Assembly: GCA_030683105.1 (NCBI GenBank)
Contig: JAUXMZ010000006.1
Coordinates: 1-42,312 of the forward strand
From: Burkholderiales bacterium
GTDB lineage: Bacteria > Pseudomonadota > Gammaproteobacteria > Burkholderiales > SG8-41
Reading direction: 5' to 3'
Length of the DNA stretch: 42,312 nucleotides
The notes below the pieces were generated by a model. It was not told where the DNA came from. It was given only the letters and a program-made list of their open reading frames with translations, and made no database searches. Shown here piece after piece: positions 6,676-14,232 of this stretch (its first letter is position 1; each line of letters opens with the position of its first letter). Both the position numbers and the translations under genes were made by a program.

Positions 6676-7659
6676 TCAGTCGGCCTTGAGCCCGATCGTC
6701 TTGACGAGTTTTCCGGTCTCGACGAGCTCCTGCTGCACCGCTTTGCGAAACTCTTCCGAAGTGCCGGTCGCCGGCTCCGAGCCCTGCAATGCCAACTGCT
6801 CCCGCATCTCCGGGGTGTCGACGGCCTTGGCTACGTTCAGGCGTATCTTCTCGAGTATGGGCTTGGGCACGCCCCTGGGCGCGAGAAAACCCGAAATGGC
6901 GATGTAGTGGAATCCCGGAACCGTTTCCGCGATTGCCGGCATGTCGGCCAGCAGGGGAGTACGCTGGGGCAGGCTGTGCCCCAGCGCGCGCAGCCGTCCA
7001 CTGCGGACCAGCGACATCATGGCTGCGGCCGGTGCAATGGCCCACTGCGACTCGCCGGCCACCACCGCCGCCATCGAGGGGCCGCCGCCCTTGTACGGCA
7101 CGTGCAGCGAGTCGAAGCCAGCGGCGATCATGAGCGCCGTGCCGTTTAGATGGCTTTGCGAACCGGTGCCCGCTGAAGCCATGTTGACCTTGCCCTGCCT
7201 GCCCTTGGCGTACTCGATCAGTTCTTTCACGTTTTTGACCGGCAAACCCGGATTGACCACCAGCACATTGCCCTGGCGCGAATACATTGCAACGTATTCG
7301 AAGTCCTTGAGCGGATCGTACGGCAGATCCTTGCGGATATGCGGTGACACCGTCAGCGCGGAAAGCGAAGTCGTGATCAGCGTGTAGCCGTCCGGGTTCG
7401 CGTTCCTGCCGATCTCCATCCCCAGCACGCCGCCCGCGCCCGCCCGGTTGTCCACCACGATCTGCTGGCCCAGCGCATCGCCCAGCCGGGTGGCGACGAT
7501 GCGGCCTATGGTGTCGGCCGAACTGCCCGGCGCGTTGGGCATGATCAGGCGGATCGGCCGGTTGGGGTAATCTTTTGCCGATGCCGCCGCCTGCGCGACC
7601 GGCGCACTAAACGCAACAGCCAGCACCGCACCGAAAAAGAAACAATTTCTGATTTTCAT
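6676..7659 (-). CDS. Bug/TctC-family periplasmic solute-binding protein (Bug 2)
   Basis: 327 aa from the ATG at 7659, chosen because GGAGG precedes it and a normal signal peptide (MKIRNCFFFG..., cleaved after about AQAAASA) starts there. An upstream in-frame start would add a non-signal extension. Motifs: PIRLIMPNAPGSSAD, VDNRAGAGG, DGYTLITT, HVPYKGGGPS and GESQWAIAPAAAM. The last two resemble Bug 3 (13181-14152), so these two probably bind related ligands. The usual P-F-x-x-G-G pocket loop is replaced by MPNAPGSS. Confidence 0.93.
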   Translation of the reverse strand: MKIRNCFFFGAVLAVAFSAPVAQAAASAKDYPNRPIRLIMPNAPGSSADTIGRIVATRLGDALGQQIVVDNRAGAGGVLGMEIGRNANPDGYTLITTSLSALTVSPHIRKDLPYDPLKDFEYVAMYSRQGNVLVVNPGLPVKNVKELIEYAKGRQGKVNMASAGTGSQSHLNGTALMIAAGFDSLHVPYKGGGPSMAAVVAGESQWAIAPAAAMMSLVRSGRLRALGHSLPQRTPLLADMPAIAETVPGFHYIAISGFLAPRGVPKPILEKIRLNVAKAVDTPEMREQLALQGSEPATGTSEEFRKAVQQELVETGKLVKTIGLKAD

Positions 7660-7694
7660 TGCGCCTCCGAGATCATTGTGAGCAATCGATGTCC

Positions 7695-7757
7695 CACTCC
7701 TCACTCCTCACGCCTCACTCCCCACTCTTTACTCCTCACTCTTCACTCTTCACTTCT
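7695..7757 (+). repeat. Heptamer array, nine CACTCCT-type units
   Basis: Nine 7-nt units (CACTCCT, CACGCCT, CACTCTT, TACTCCT variants). On the minus strand they read GAGTGA or GGAGTAA repeatedly, beginning 4 bases after the stop codon of the M24 gene at 7762. More degenerate than the array at 4747. Confidence 0.9.
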
Positions 7758-7761
7758 GTAT

Positions 7762-9039
7762 TCACCCCGCAATCAGAATCTCGTCGACCGGATACGGCGT
7801 GAGGTCCTGCGCGCCGGATTCAGTAATCGCGAACGACCGGGAGTAAAAAATGCCAAAAATGCCCTCGGCATCCACCGGCGTGATCTCGATGTTGTAGGTC
7901 ATGCCCTGCTGCATCGTGGTTTCGTACGGCTCGGCCCGCACCCGGTCGGCGCGGATAAACGGCACCGAGGTGATCATGTCAAGCCCGTGCATGATGGTCG
8001 GCCGTGACTGGGCGCCGCGTTTGCGGAAGGCCTCGCTGCCCGTCTTGCGCACGTCTTCTAGCGTGGCGCCGGGCTTCAATAACGCCTTGATTTCCTTGAA
8101 GCCGCCTATCACCACATCGCCGAAGAATTTGCGGTACTTATCCGTCGGTTGGCCGATGCTGACCGGATGGCCGATCTTCGCCGAGTAGCCCATGTACGAC
8201 ATCGCCAGTTCAGAAAGTATGATGTCGCCCTCCTTCAGCACACGGCCCGACGGGTTGGGATTGGGAAAAATGATTTTCGGATCGCGCATCGAGGTCGAGC
8301 CTATCATCAGCAGGTGGTAGCGCCCGCCCTCGCTCATCACCGCGTTGGCGACCGCGCCGGCGAGCTGGTATTCGCGCACACCGGGCCGGGCGGTCGCCTT
8401 GACCGCTTCGAGCGCCTTGATCGCGATCTGCCCCGCCTTCGCCATGGCGCGCAGTTCCTCGGGGCTCTTGCGATAGGTCAGTTCGTGCAGCAGATTCGGA
8501 CAGAACACGAATTCAGCCTGAGGCATGAGTTTCTCCAGGTCGTGGTACGCCTGCACACCCATATACTCCGGACCGGTGCGGTCGGCCGCCGTGATGCCGA
8601 TGCGGCCTTTCTGCAGATTGAGTTCGATCAGCCGCTCGGCCACCGCCTTGCCGTACTTGCCGTGCTGGCCGCTGCGCACATCGCGCACCGACACCTGCTT
8701 GCGCGCGGCCTCGATGTGACAACCGTAGTGCGGGTAGATGAGCGTAGGCTCGCCCTTCAAGGGGATGATCATGTACTGGCACATGCCGCGGTCGTCGATC
8801 AGTCCCGAGCCCCAGGTCACGCCGCTGCCGTGGCTGTAGATGTCGGGGCCGCCGGTCAGGATCAGCGCGTCCAGTCCGTCGCGGGCCATGAGTTTGCGCG
8901 CCGCTTCGTGACGCCGCGCAAACTCTTCATCCGAGAATTTGTCGTAAACCGCATCGGAATACCACGGCGAATTGCAGATCGCTTCAAAATGGTCCGATTT
9001 GTCGAGTTCGCGGCGCACGTCGTTCCAGTCGTTGTCCAT
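7762..9039 (-). CDS. M24-family (creatinase/prolidase-like) protein, second paralogue
   Basis: 425 aa. N-terminal creatinase-like domain about 35-185, pita-bread domain about 190-415. At the five metal positions it has E277, K288, H351 (MHGLD), E385 and S400, so only two of the five canonical ligands remain. That makes a metallopeptidase unlikely. The pattern differs from the paralogue at 3416, so the sites were lost independently or the proteins have different chemistries. GGGGG 5 nt before the ATG supports the start. Upstream is a 9-nt-periodic inverted repeat, downstream a heptamer array. Confidence 0.87.
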   Translation of the reverse strand: MDNDWNDVRRELDKSDHFEAICNSPWYSDAVYDKFSDEEFARRHEAARKLMARDGLDALILTGGPDIYSHGSGVTWGSGLIDDRGMCQYMIIPLKGEPTLIYPHYGCHIEAARKQVSVRDVRSGQHGKYGKAVAERLIELNLQKGRIGITAADRTGPEYMGVQAYHDLEKLMPQAEFVFCPNLLHELTYRKSPEELRAMAKAGQIAIKALEAVKATARPGVREYQLAGAVANAVMSEGGRYHLLMIGSTSMRDPKIIFPNPNPSGRVLKEGDIILSELAMSYMGYSAKIGHPVSIGQPTDKYRKFFGDVVIGGFKEIKALLKPGATLEDVRKTGSEAFRKRGAQSRPTIMHGLDMITSVPFIRADRVRAEPYETTMQQGMTYNIEITPVDAEGIFGIFYSRSFAITESGAQDLTPYPVDEILIAG

Positions 9040-9103
9040 GGCAGCCCCCTAGCTAATAGATACTTCAAGAACGCATTTCAAAAAGACCAAGACAGACAGA
9101 CCA

Positions 9104-9227
9104 AGCCACAGAGAGCACAGAGTTCACAGAGAGAACATAAATATTATTTAAAACAACAGGATACGAAACATGTCTCGTTATCTGTTTTTCCTCTGTGTTC
9201 TCTGTGCTCTCTGTGCTCTCTGTGGCT
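9104..9227. repeat. Inverted repeat with 9-nt-periodic CACAGAGNN arms
   Basis: Arm 9104-9131 pairs with 9200-9227 at 26 of 28 positions. The right arm has one extra 9-nt unit (9191-9199). The spacer has its own pairing (AACAG.ATACGA against TCGTTATCTGTT), so the whole element can fold as one long hairpin. The spacer resembles that of the element at 11469. Confidence 0.88.
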
Positions 9228-9253
9228 AATTTGTTTTGTTACGAACTCTAAGC

Positions 9254-10255
9254 TCAGTGCCGCGCCATTGCAGCCGCGTTCACCGGCTGCTTCAGGCTCG
9301 CAAGATCGGGCGCGGCGGGCACCCCTGCGGCGTTGCCGAGCAATTCGTAATAGCGGCGGGCAAGCGCCAGGTCCTGTAATCCCGTGCCCACCGATTTGAA
9401 GATGATCATGCCCGCTTGCGGCACCGGCACGCCGCCGGTGACAAATTGCGCCAGCGTCGCCTGTTTGCTTTCGGTCAATGCGTCGTCTTTCACCGCCTGC
9501 TGCAAATCACCCGCTTCCTCGACGGCGCGCGGTGTATCCACCACCACCAGGCAGGCGTCGCGGAAACACTGCACGTCCAGCTCCACCGATTGCGGCCGGG
9601 TGCTGCCGACCCCGCATAACAGCCGGCAGGAATCGAGCCACGCCGCTTTCAATACCGGCTCGCTGCTGCGTGAACTGGTCGCAGCCACCACCGCCACACG
9701 CTCCCTTACCGCCGCCTCCGCCGAGCCGGCCGCGGTGACGGGAAACCCGAGCCGCGCCGTCATCTCGCGCGCAAAGGTCTCGCGGTTCGCCGCGGTCGGG
9801 CTGAAAACAGACGCGGACTCAATAGCATATACCGAAGCAAGGCATTCGAGCTGCATGCGCGACTGGTGACCGGCGCCAATCAGTCCGACGGTCACTGGCT
9901 GGTCCAGCGGCACGCGCCGCGCGACCACGCCGCTCGCCGCGCCGGTCCTGAGATCGGTGATGCGCTTGCCGTCCATCACGGCCAGCAATTCTCCGTCCGC
10001 CAGCCGGTACAAAGAAACGACATAGCGCACACCCGTGCCGAACACCATGTGGTACGCCTTGGTCGCGGCGAAACCCGCTTCATAGTCGGCGGCAAACATC
10101 ATGCGCATCCAGCCACCTTCGAACGGGGCATTGAGCCGCGGCGACTGGAAAGTCTTTCCCGCCGCTTCGCGCCGGGATGCCGCCTCGAGCAGGTCGATGG
10201 CTTCGCGCATGCCGAGCGCGCCTTCGAGGGCCTCGAGGCCCAGCATGATCGTCAT
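9254..10255 (-). CDS. Ornithine cyclodeaminase/mu-crystallin-family NAD(P)-dependent protein
   Basis: 333 aa, typical length. Catalytic-domain features: ATKAYH (K66) and LRTGAASGVVARR (about 102-114). The Rossmann nucleotide-binding motif is GLIGAGHQSRMQLECL (124-139). The family includes ornithine cyclodeaminase, alanine dehydrogenase, ketimine reductases and 2-amino-acid dehydrogenases, and the substrate here is not predictable. AAGGA 6 nt before the ATG supports the start. It sits between two 9-nt-periodic inverted repeats, so it is probably its own transcription unit or one segment of a longer mRNA. Confidence 0.88.
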   Translation of the reverse strand: MTIMLGLEALEGALGMREAIDLLEAASRREAAGKTFQSPRLNAPFEGGWMRMMFAADYEAGFAATKAYHMVFGTGVRYVVSLYRLADGELLAVMDGKRITDLRTGAASGVVARRVPLDQPVTVGLIGAGHQSRMQLECLASVYAIESASVFSPTAANRETFAREMTARLGFPVTAAGSAEAAVRERVAVVAATSSRSSEPVLKAAWLDSCRLLCGVGSTRPQSVELDVQCFRDACLVVVDTPRAVEEAGDLQQAVKDDALTESKQATLAQFVTGGVPVPQAGMIIFKSVGTGLQDLALARRYYELLGNAAGVPAAPDLASLKQPVNAAAMARH

Positions 10256-10294
10256 GCCGTTTCCTTTGCAAACAGGACAAACATCAAAAATAAG

Positions 10295-10380
10295 CCACAG
10301 AGAGCACAGAGATCACAGAGAGTGGAGTTTCAAATTGCATTCTCATGGGCCTCTCTGTGACCTCTGTGACCTCTGTGGCT
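10295..10380. repeat. Inverted repeat with 9-nt-periodic CACAGAGNN arms
   Basis: Arms 10295-10323 and 10352-10380 pair at 26 of 29 positions around a 28-nt loop. It begins 9 bases after the stop codon of the hydrolase gene (on the coding strand). No U-run, so not a standard terminator. Confidence 0.88.
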
Positions 10381-10389
10381 GAATTGCCG

Positions 10390-11436
10390 TTACTTCAGCC
10401 GGTCGGAAAGCCAGTCGGCGATCAGCGGACGCACGATATGGTGCAGGTTGTTGCAGACATGCACGCCATCCTCGAACACCAGCGTGGTCGTCGGCCCCTT
10501 CACTTCCTTTTCCACCCGGTAGGCATGCTCGGGCGGCGAAGCTTTGTCGAGTCCACCGTAGACCTGCAGCAGCGGCACCTTCACGCGCGCGGCGACGTCC
10601 GCCATGGTGATGCTGTTCTGGACCTGCTCGGCATTCTCGCCCATGTATTGTCTGAGGCCCGTCTGCGACAACGGGTCCATCCCGGGAAAACGTCCCGCCG
10701 GCGTGTACCAGCTGCTCACCGACACCACGGCCTTGTAGCGATCGTCGAACGCCGCGGCGCGGCAGGCGAAAATCCCGCCGTAGGAAATGCCGCCGATCGC
10801 CATGCGCTGCAGATCGATGTCCTTGCGCGCCGCGATGGTCTCGGTCACCGCGCGGATCGGCACCTCGTAGTCGGGGCGCAGCTTGACCTGGGTGCTGAGC
10901 AACCCCTGACCGGGGCCGTCGAAGGCAAGCACCGCGATCCCACGCTTCAGGATGTGCTCGCCGAAATCGTAAAGCTCTTCCTTGGTCGAATCGCCGCCCG
11001 GCACCAGGACCACGATCGGCGGTTTCGCCACGCCCGCGGGCTTGCGGAGATACGCCGGCATTTTTACGCCCTCGAACGGGATCTCCAGCAGTTCCATGAC
11101 GGGGTCGACCAGCGGCGCAGCCTTCTTCCAGCAGTCGCCCGTCGCTTCCATCGCTGCGATGAACTGCTTCTGGTCGTGCACGAACAGAAAACTGGCCCAA
11201 TGATAGTAGAGCGCCGCGCGGATATACGCAGCACCCGCCGTGATCCCGTGCCCTGCCGCGGCAGCCTTGTCACCGATCTCGGCGTGCTTGCGCGCCGCCT
11301 TGCACCATTCCTCGCACCACTGGTCCCAGCTTTGTATCTTCTGCTTCAGCTGCTCGAACTCCCACGGCGACACGTACTGCGACAGCATGCGCGAGGTAAA
11401 ACGATCCAGCGCGACTTGGGTGTTGCGATCTGCCAT
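10390..11436 (-). CDS. Alpha/beta hydrolase, 2,6-dihydropseudooxynicotine hydrolase-like (paralogue 1)
   Basis: 348 aa. An N-terminal helical cap (about 1-120) precedes an alpha/beta-hydrolase core. The triad is visible: nucleophile S218 in GGISYGG, D297 in GGLDKASP, H326 in DGVHVCNN. DGPGQG (about 173-178) and the oxyanion-hole stretch VPGGDSTKEEL are shared with the two paralogues at 35298 and 37623. The best-known family member cleaves a C-C bond in nicotine breakdown; others are esterases. It is less similar to the other two than they are to each other. No signal peptide, so cytoplasmic. Confidence 0.88.
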   Translation of the reverse strand: MADRNTQVALDRFTSRMLSQYVSPWEFEQLKQKIQSWDQWCEEWCKAARKHAEIGDKAAAAGHGITAGAAYIRAALYYHWASFLFVHDQKQFIAAMEATGDCWKKAAPLVDPVMELLEIPFEGVKMPAYLRKPAGVAKPPIVVLVPGGDSTKEELYDFGEHILKRGIAVLAFDGPGQGLLSTQVKLRPDYEVPIRAVTETIAARKDIDLQRMAIGGISYGGIFACRAAAFDDRYKAVVSVSSWYTPAGRFPGMDPLSQTGLRQYMGENAEQVQNSITMADVAARVKVPLLQVYGGLDKASPPEHAYRVEKEVKGPTTTLVFEDGVHVCNNLHHIVRPLIADWLSDRLK

Positions 11437-11468
11437 TCAATCCCCCATTACAATTCGTAAAAAATATG

Positions 11469-11577
11469 AGCCACAGAGAACACAGAGAACACAGAGAGAA
11501 CCCATAAAGATTATTCAAAAAAACAGATACGTATTGTCTCTTGCTTTTCCTCTGTGTCCTCTGTGTTCTCTGTGGCT
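11469..11577. repeat. Inverted repeat with 9-nt-periodic CACAGAGAA arms
   Basis: Arms 11469-11496 and 11550-11577 pair at 27 of 28 positions. The spacer ATAAAGATTATTCAAAA...ACAGATACG matches the spacer of the element at 9104 (ATAAATATTATTTAAAA...ACAGGATACG). The two are therefore copies of one element, not independent simple repeats. Confidence 0.9.
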
Positions 11578-11627
11578 AATGCTTTTGGGTTTTGACCTTG
11601 ATCCTCTTAACAAGGGCCGTTTGCGGC

Positions 11628-12872
11628 TCATTGCTCCGGCCCGGCGTAAATGCCCGCGCTGTGCGGGAACATCGCCTTGACGACCTTGAACCTGGAAATA
11701 TCCACCGTAGCGTCGCGATGCAGGAACAGCGATGCATCGCGCAAATACTTCTCGATGCCGAATTCGAGCATGATGCCGTTGCCGCCGTGCAGTTCCACCG
11801 CGTGCTGGCACACCTTGAATATTTCCTCCGAGGCAAACATCTTGACCATCACGCACAGCACTTCGGCATCCGGCGCGCCGGAGTCGACAGCGCGTATCGC
11901 CTCGTTCATCAGCGAGCGCACCGCAGTGAGCTTGGTCGCCATCTCGGCGAGCCGGATCGCTACCGCCTGGTGCTTGATCAGGATACGGCCGCCCTGCACG
12001 TAGTTCTGCACGTAATCGGCGGTGCGCTCGAACGCCGCCATGCCGACACCGAGGTTCTTTGCCGCCACGATGATCTTGCCGGGACGGAAGTAGATGCCGG
12101 CGCGCTTTAACGCGATGTTTTCCACCAGGCAGTGGTCCTTCGGCACCGCGCAGTCCTCGAGCACGATCTCGCCGTTGTTCATGAAGCGCCCGCCCAGCGT
12201 CTCGTTGCAGCGCGCGATGGTCAATCCGGGTGTGTCGCGCGGCACCAGAAAGCTCGAGGTGCCCTGGGTCATGCCCGCACCCGGCTTGGTCGTCGCGTAA
12301 ATGACGTAGAGCTTGGCATCGTAAGCATTGGTGATGAACTGCTTGCGGCCGTTGAGCACCCACTTGTCGCCTTTCAGCACGGCCCGGGTATGCATCATCG
12401 CTTCGGGCACGTCATAGGGCAGCCAGCGGTCGGAGGCGCCGCGCGGTTCGGTCAGGCAGTGCGCGAGCAGGAAGGTGGGATCCTCGACGATGCGCGGGAA
12501 CCAGCGTTCCTGCAGGTGGCGCGGCGCGATGTTCTGCAGCAGTTTCGAGATTTTCCAGATCTGCGTCAGCTTGTCGCCCAACCCCGAGTCACCGCGCGAG
12601 ATTTCCTCCGCCACCATCGCGAAAGTCTGCACCTCGGTCGCGGGATCCACCGGCGTGCCGCCGAATTCCTCGGGGATGCCCAATGTCCGCACGCCGATCT
12701 TGTGCGCCTCCTCGAGCAGTTCACGCGACGGGCGGTTCTCCGGCACCATGTCCCACTCTTTCGCCCAGTTCTTGCGCATGAAGGGGGTGACGAAATCATC
12801 GACGAAGCCGCGTATGGTGTCCCGCATCATGCGCTGCTCTTCGGACAATCCGCGTTCGATCATCGCCTGCAT
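11628..12872 (-). CDS. Acyl-CoA dehydrogenase-family flavoprotein
   Basis: 414 aa, full-length. N-terminal helical domain (about 1-130), FAD-binding beta domain with LTEPRGASD and the KWVLNGRKQFITNA strand (about 140-250), and C-terminal helical domain with QAVAIRLAEMATKL and HGGNGIMLEFGIEKYLRDA. In medium-chain enzymes the base is the Glu of a YEGT motif near the C-terminus; here the aligned segment reads HRDAT, i.e. Asp. The substrate is therefore uncertain and the reaction may be a variant. AAAGGA 5-6 nt before the ATG supports the start. No CoA ligase or hydratase lies next to it. Confidence 0.87.
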   Translation of the reverse strand: MQAMIERGLSEEQRMMRDTIRGFVDDFVTPFMRKNWAKEWDMVPENRPSRELLEEAHKIGVRTLGIPEEFGGTPVDPATEVQTFAMVAEEISRGDSGLGDKLTQIWKISKLLQNIAPRHLQERWFPRIVEDPTFLLAHCLTEPRGASDRWLPYDVPEAMMHTRAVLKGDKWVLNGRKQFITNAYDAKLYVIYATTKPGAGMTQGTSSFLVPRDTPGLTIARCNETLGGRFMNNGEIVLEDCAVPKDHCLVENIALKRAGIYFRPGKIIVAAKNLGVGMAAFERTADYVQNYVQGGRILIKHQAVAIRLAEMATKLTAVRSLMNEAIRAVDSGAPDAEVLCVMVKMFASEEIFKVCQHAVELHGGNGIMLEFGIEKYLRDASLFLHRDATVDISRFKVVKAMFPHSAGIYAGPEQ

Positions 12873-12941
12873 AGCCGTCCTTTCCTCATAGCGTTTTTTC
12901 CACTGTGTTCTTTAGAGCTCACTTCAAAAAGACCAATGTAA

Positions 12942-13100
12942 CCGCCGATGAACGCCGATACACGCCGTTCGAACCAACGTCAAAAGCTGTCGCCACCAAT
13001 ATCAAATATAAATAAAAACAATAAGTTATATCTTAGCTTCGTGTAATTACAACCTGGAGTTATAGATTTTCTATCGGCGTGTATCGGCGTTCATCGGCGG
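12942..13100. repeat. Perfect 26-bp inverted repeat around a 107-bp AT-rich spacer
   Basis: Arm 12942-12967 is the exact reverse complement of 13075-13100 (26 of 26). The arm has the unit CGCCGATNN at a 9-10-nt period, a different word from the CACAGAG elements but the same architecture. The spacer is AT-rich and has no ORF. Confidence 0.95.
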
Positions 13101-13144
13101 CTAAAATTTTTACATTGTTACGTGCTCTTAATATTTATCATATT

Positions 13145-13178
13145 AGGAGTTTGTCGAACCCGAGTCCGACAAACTCCT
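13145..13178 (-). terminator. Strong hairpin directly after Bug 3
   Basis: Perfect 12-bp stem (AGGAGTTTGTCG at 13145-13156 with CGACAAACTCCT at 13167-13178) and 10-nt loop, starting 2 bases after the Bug 3 stop codon on the coding strand. An AT-rich but not U-pure tail follows. Likely terminator or mRNA 3' stabiliser. Confidence 0.7.
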
Positions 13179-13180
13179 GC

Positions 13181-14152
13181 TCACTCGGGCTTGATGCCGG
13201 CAATCTTCACGAGCCTGGCCACTCGTTCGTAGTCCGCGCGCAAAAATTTGCCGAATTCCTCAGGGCTCGCGCTGCCCAGCGGCACCAGGCCCTGGTTCGC
13301 GAACTGCTGTTTCACGTCAGGATCTGCCAGCGCTTTCTGGATGGTTGCATGCACGCTTTTTATGATGGCGCGCGGCGTGCCTTTGGGCGCAAAAAAACCG
13401 TTCCAGCTCGTATATTCATAACCTGGGACCCCCGCCTCATCTATGGTCGGCAGGTCGGGCAGCAGCGGAGAACGCGTCTTGGTCGACAGCGCCAGCGCCC
13501 GCATGCGTCCGGACTTGATATGGCCGACGAGCGCGGCCGCCGGTGCGATGGCCCACTGCGCCTCGCCGGCGACGATCGCCGCCGCCATCGGGCCGCCGCC
13601 CTTGTAGGGCACATGCACGGTGTTGATGCCGGCCATGGCGGTGAACATCACGCCCGCAAGGTGGCTGGACGAGCCGACACCGGCGGAGGACATATTGAGT
13701 TTGCCCGGCTGCGCCTTGGCGAGATCGATCAGCTCTTTCACGCTTCTGGCCGGTACGCCGGGGTTGACCGCCAGCACGCCTTCAGCGTTTACGGTCATCG
13801 AGATCGGATCAAAATCCTTCAATGTGTCGAAGCCCAGTTTCTTGTATGTAAACGAAGAGATGATCATGGAACTGGGCGCGCCCACCACTAGCGTATAGCC
13901 GTCAGGGGCGGACCGTGCGCCTATTTCCAGGCCGATGGTGCCGCCCGCGCCGCCGCGATTGTCGATCACCAGCTGCTGTCCGATCATGTCCGACATCTTG
14001 TTGGCGACGATGCGCGTGATCGTGTCCAGGGACGAGCCCGCCGACTGCGCTGCAATCACGCGGACCGGGCGCGCCGGATACGGCTGCGCCGTCGCATCCG
14101 CGGCGGCTAACGTCAAGACCACAAGTCCCAGCCCTGCCAATTGATGTGCCAT
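13181..14152 (-). CDS. Bug/TctC-family periplasmic solute-binding protein (Bug 3)
   Basis: 323 aa. Signal peptide 1 to about 22 (ending ATAQ), then PVRVIAAQSAGSSLD, IDNRGGAGG, DGYTLVVG and HVPYKGGGPM. GEAQWAIAPAAAL closely matches Bug 2 (GESQWAIAPAAAM). The family PF-x-x-GG pocket loop is replaced by AAQSAGSS. AGGAGG 6 nt before the ATG is the best ribosome-binding site in the window. It is the second gene of a tandem Bug pair, 80 bp after Bug 4, and ends at a strong hairpin. Confidence 0.94.
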   Translation of the reverse strand: MAHQLAGLGLVVLTLAAADATAQPYPARPVRVIAAQSAGSSLDTITRIVANKMSDMIGQQLVIDNRGGAGGTIGLEIGARSAPDGYTLVVGAPSSMIISSFTYKKLGFDTLKDFDPISMTVNAEGVLAVNPGVPARSVKELIDLAKAQPGKLNMSSAGVGSSSHLAGVMFTAMAGINTVHVPYKGGGPMAAAIVAGEAQWAIAPAAALVGHIKSGRMRALALSTKTRSPLLPDLPTIDEAGVPGYEYTSWNGFFAPKGTPRAIIKSVHATIQKALADPDVKQQFANQGLVPLGSASPEEFGKFLRADYERVARLVKIAGIKPE

Positions 14153-14232
14153 GTGATTCCTCCTTAGTTAACGATGGCCGCCCCTGTTTTTACAGCCGGT
14201 GCCGGCCATCACGTTTTGTCCAAAAATCCCTG

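Larger units (their letters stand above)
12873..13180. other. 308-bp gap without a gene, AT-rich inverted-repeat element plus terminator
   Basis: Holds the 5' leader of the acyl-CoA dehydrogenase gene, the perfect 26-bp inverted repeat (12942-13100) and the terminator of Bug 3 (13145-13178). The inner 107 bp are strikingly AT-rich. No ORF is credible. Confidence 0.75.

Noticed and set aside
8149-9399. 416-codon plus-strand frame opposite the M24 gene
   Set aside because: It is antisense to a clear M24 protein and its product is Arg/His/Ala-rich without any recognisable motif, typical of shadow frames in GC-rich DNA.
9104-11577. CRISPR array
   Set aside because: The units are 9 nt, contiguous, and arranged as facing arms. 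There are no 25-40-nt repeats with unique spacers and no cas genes.
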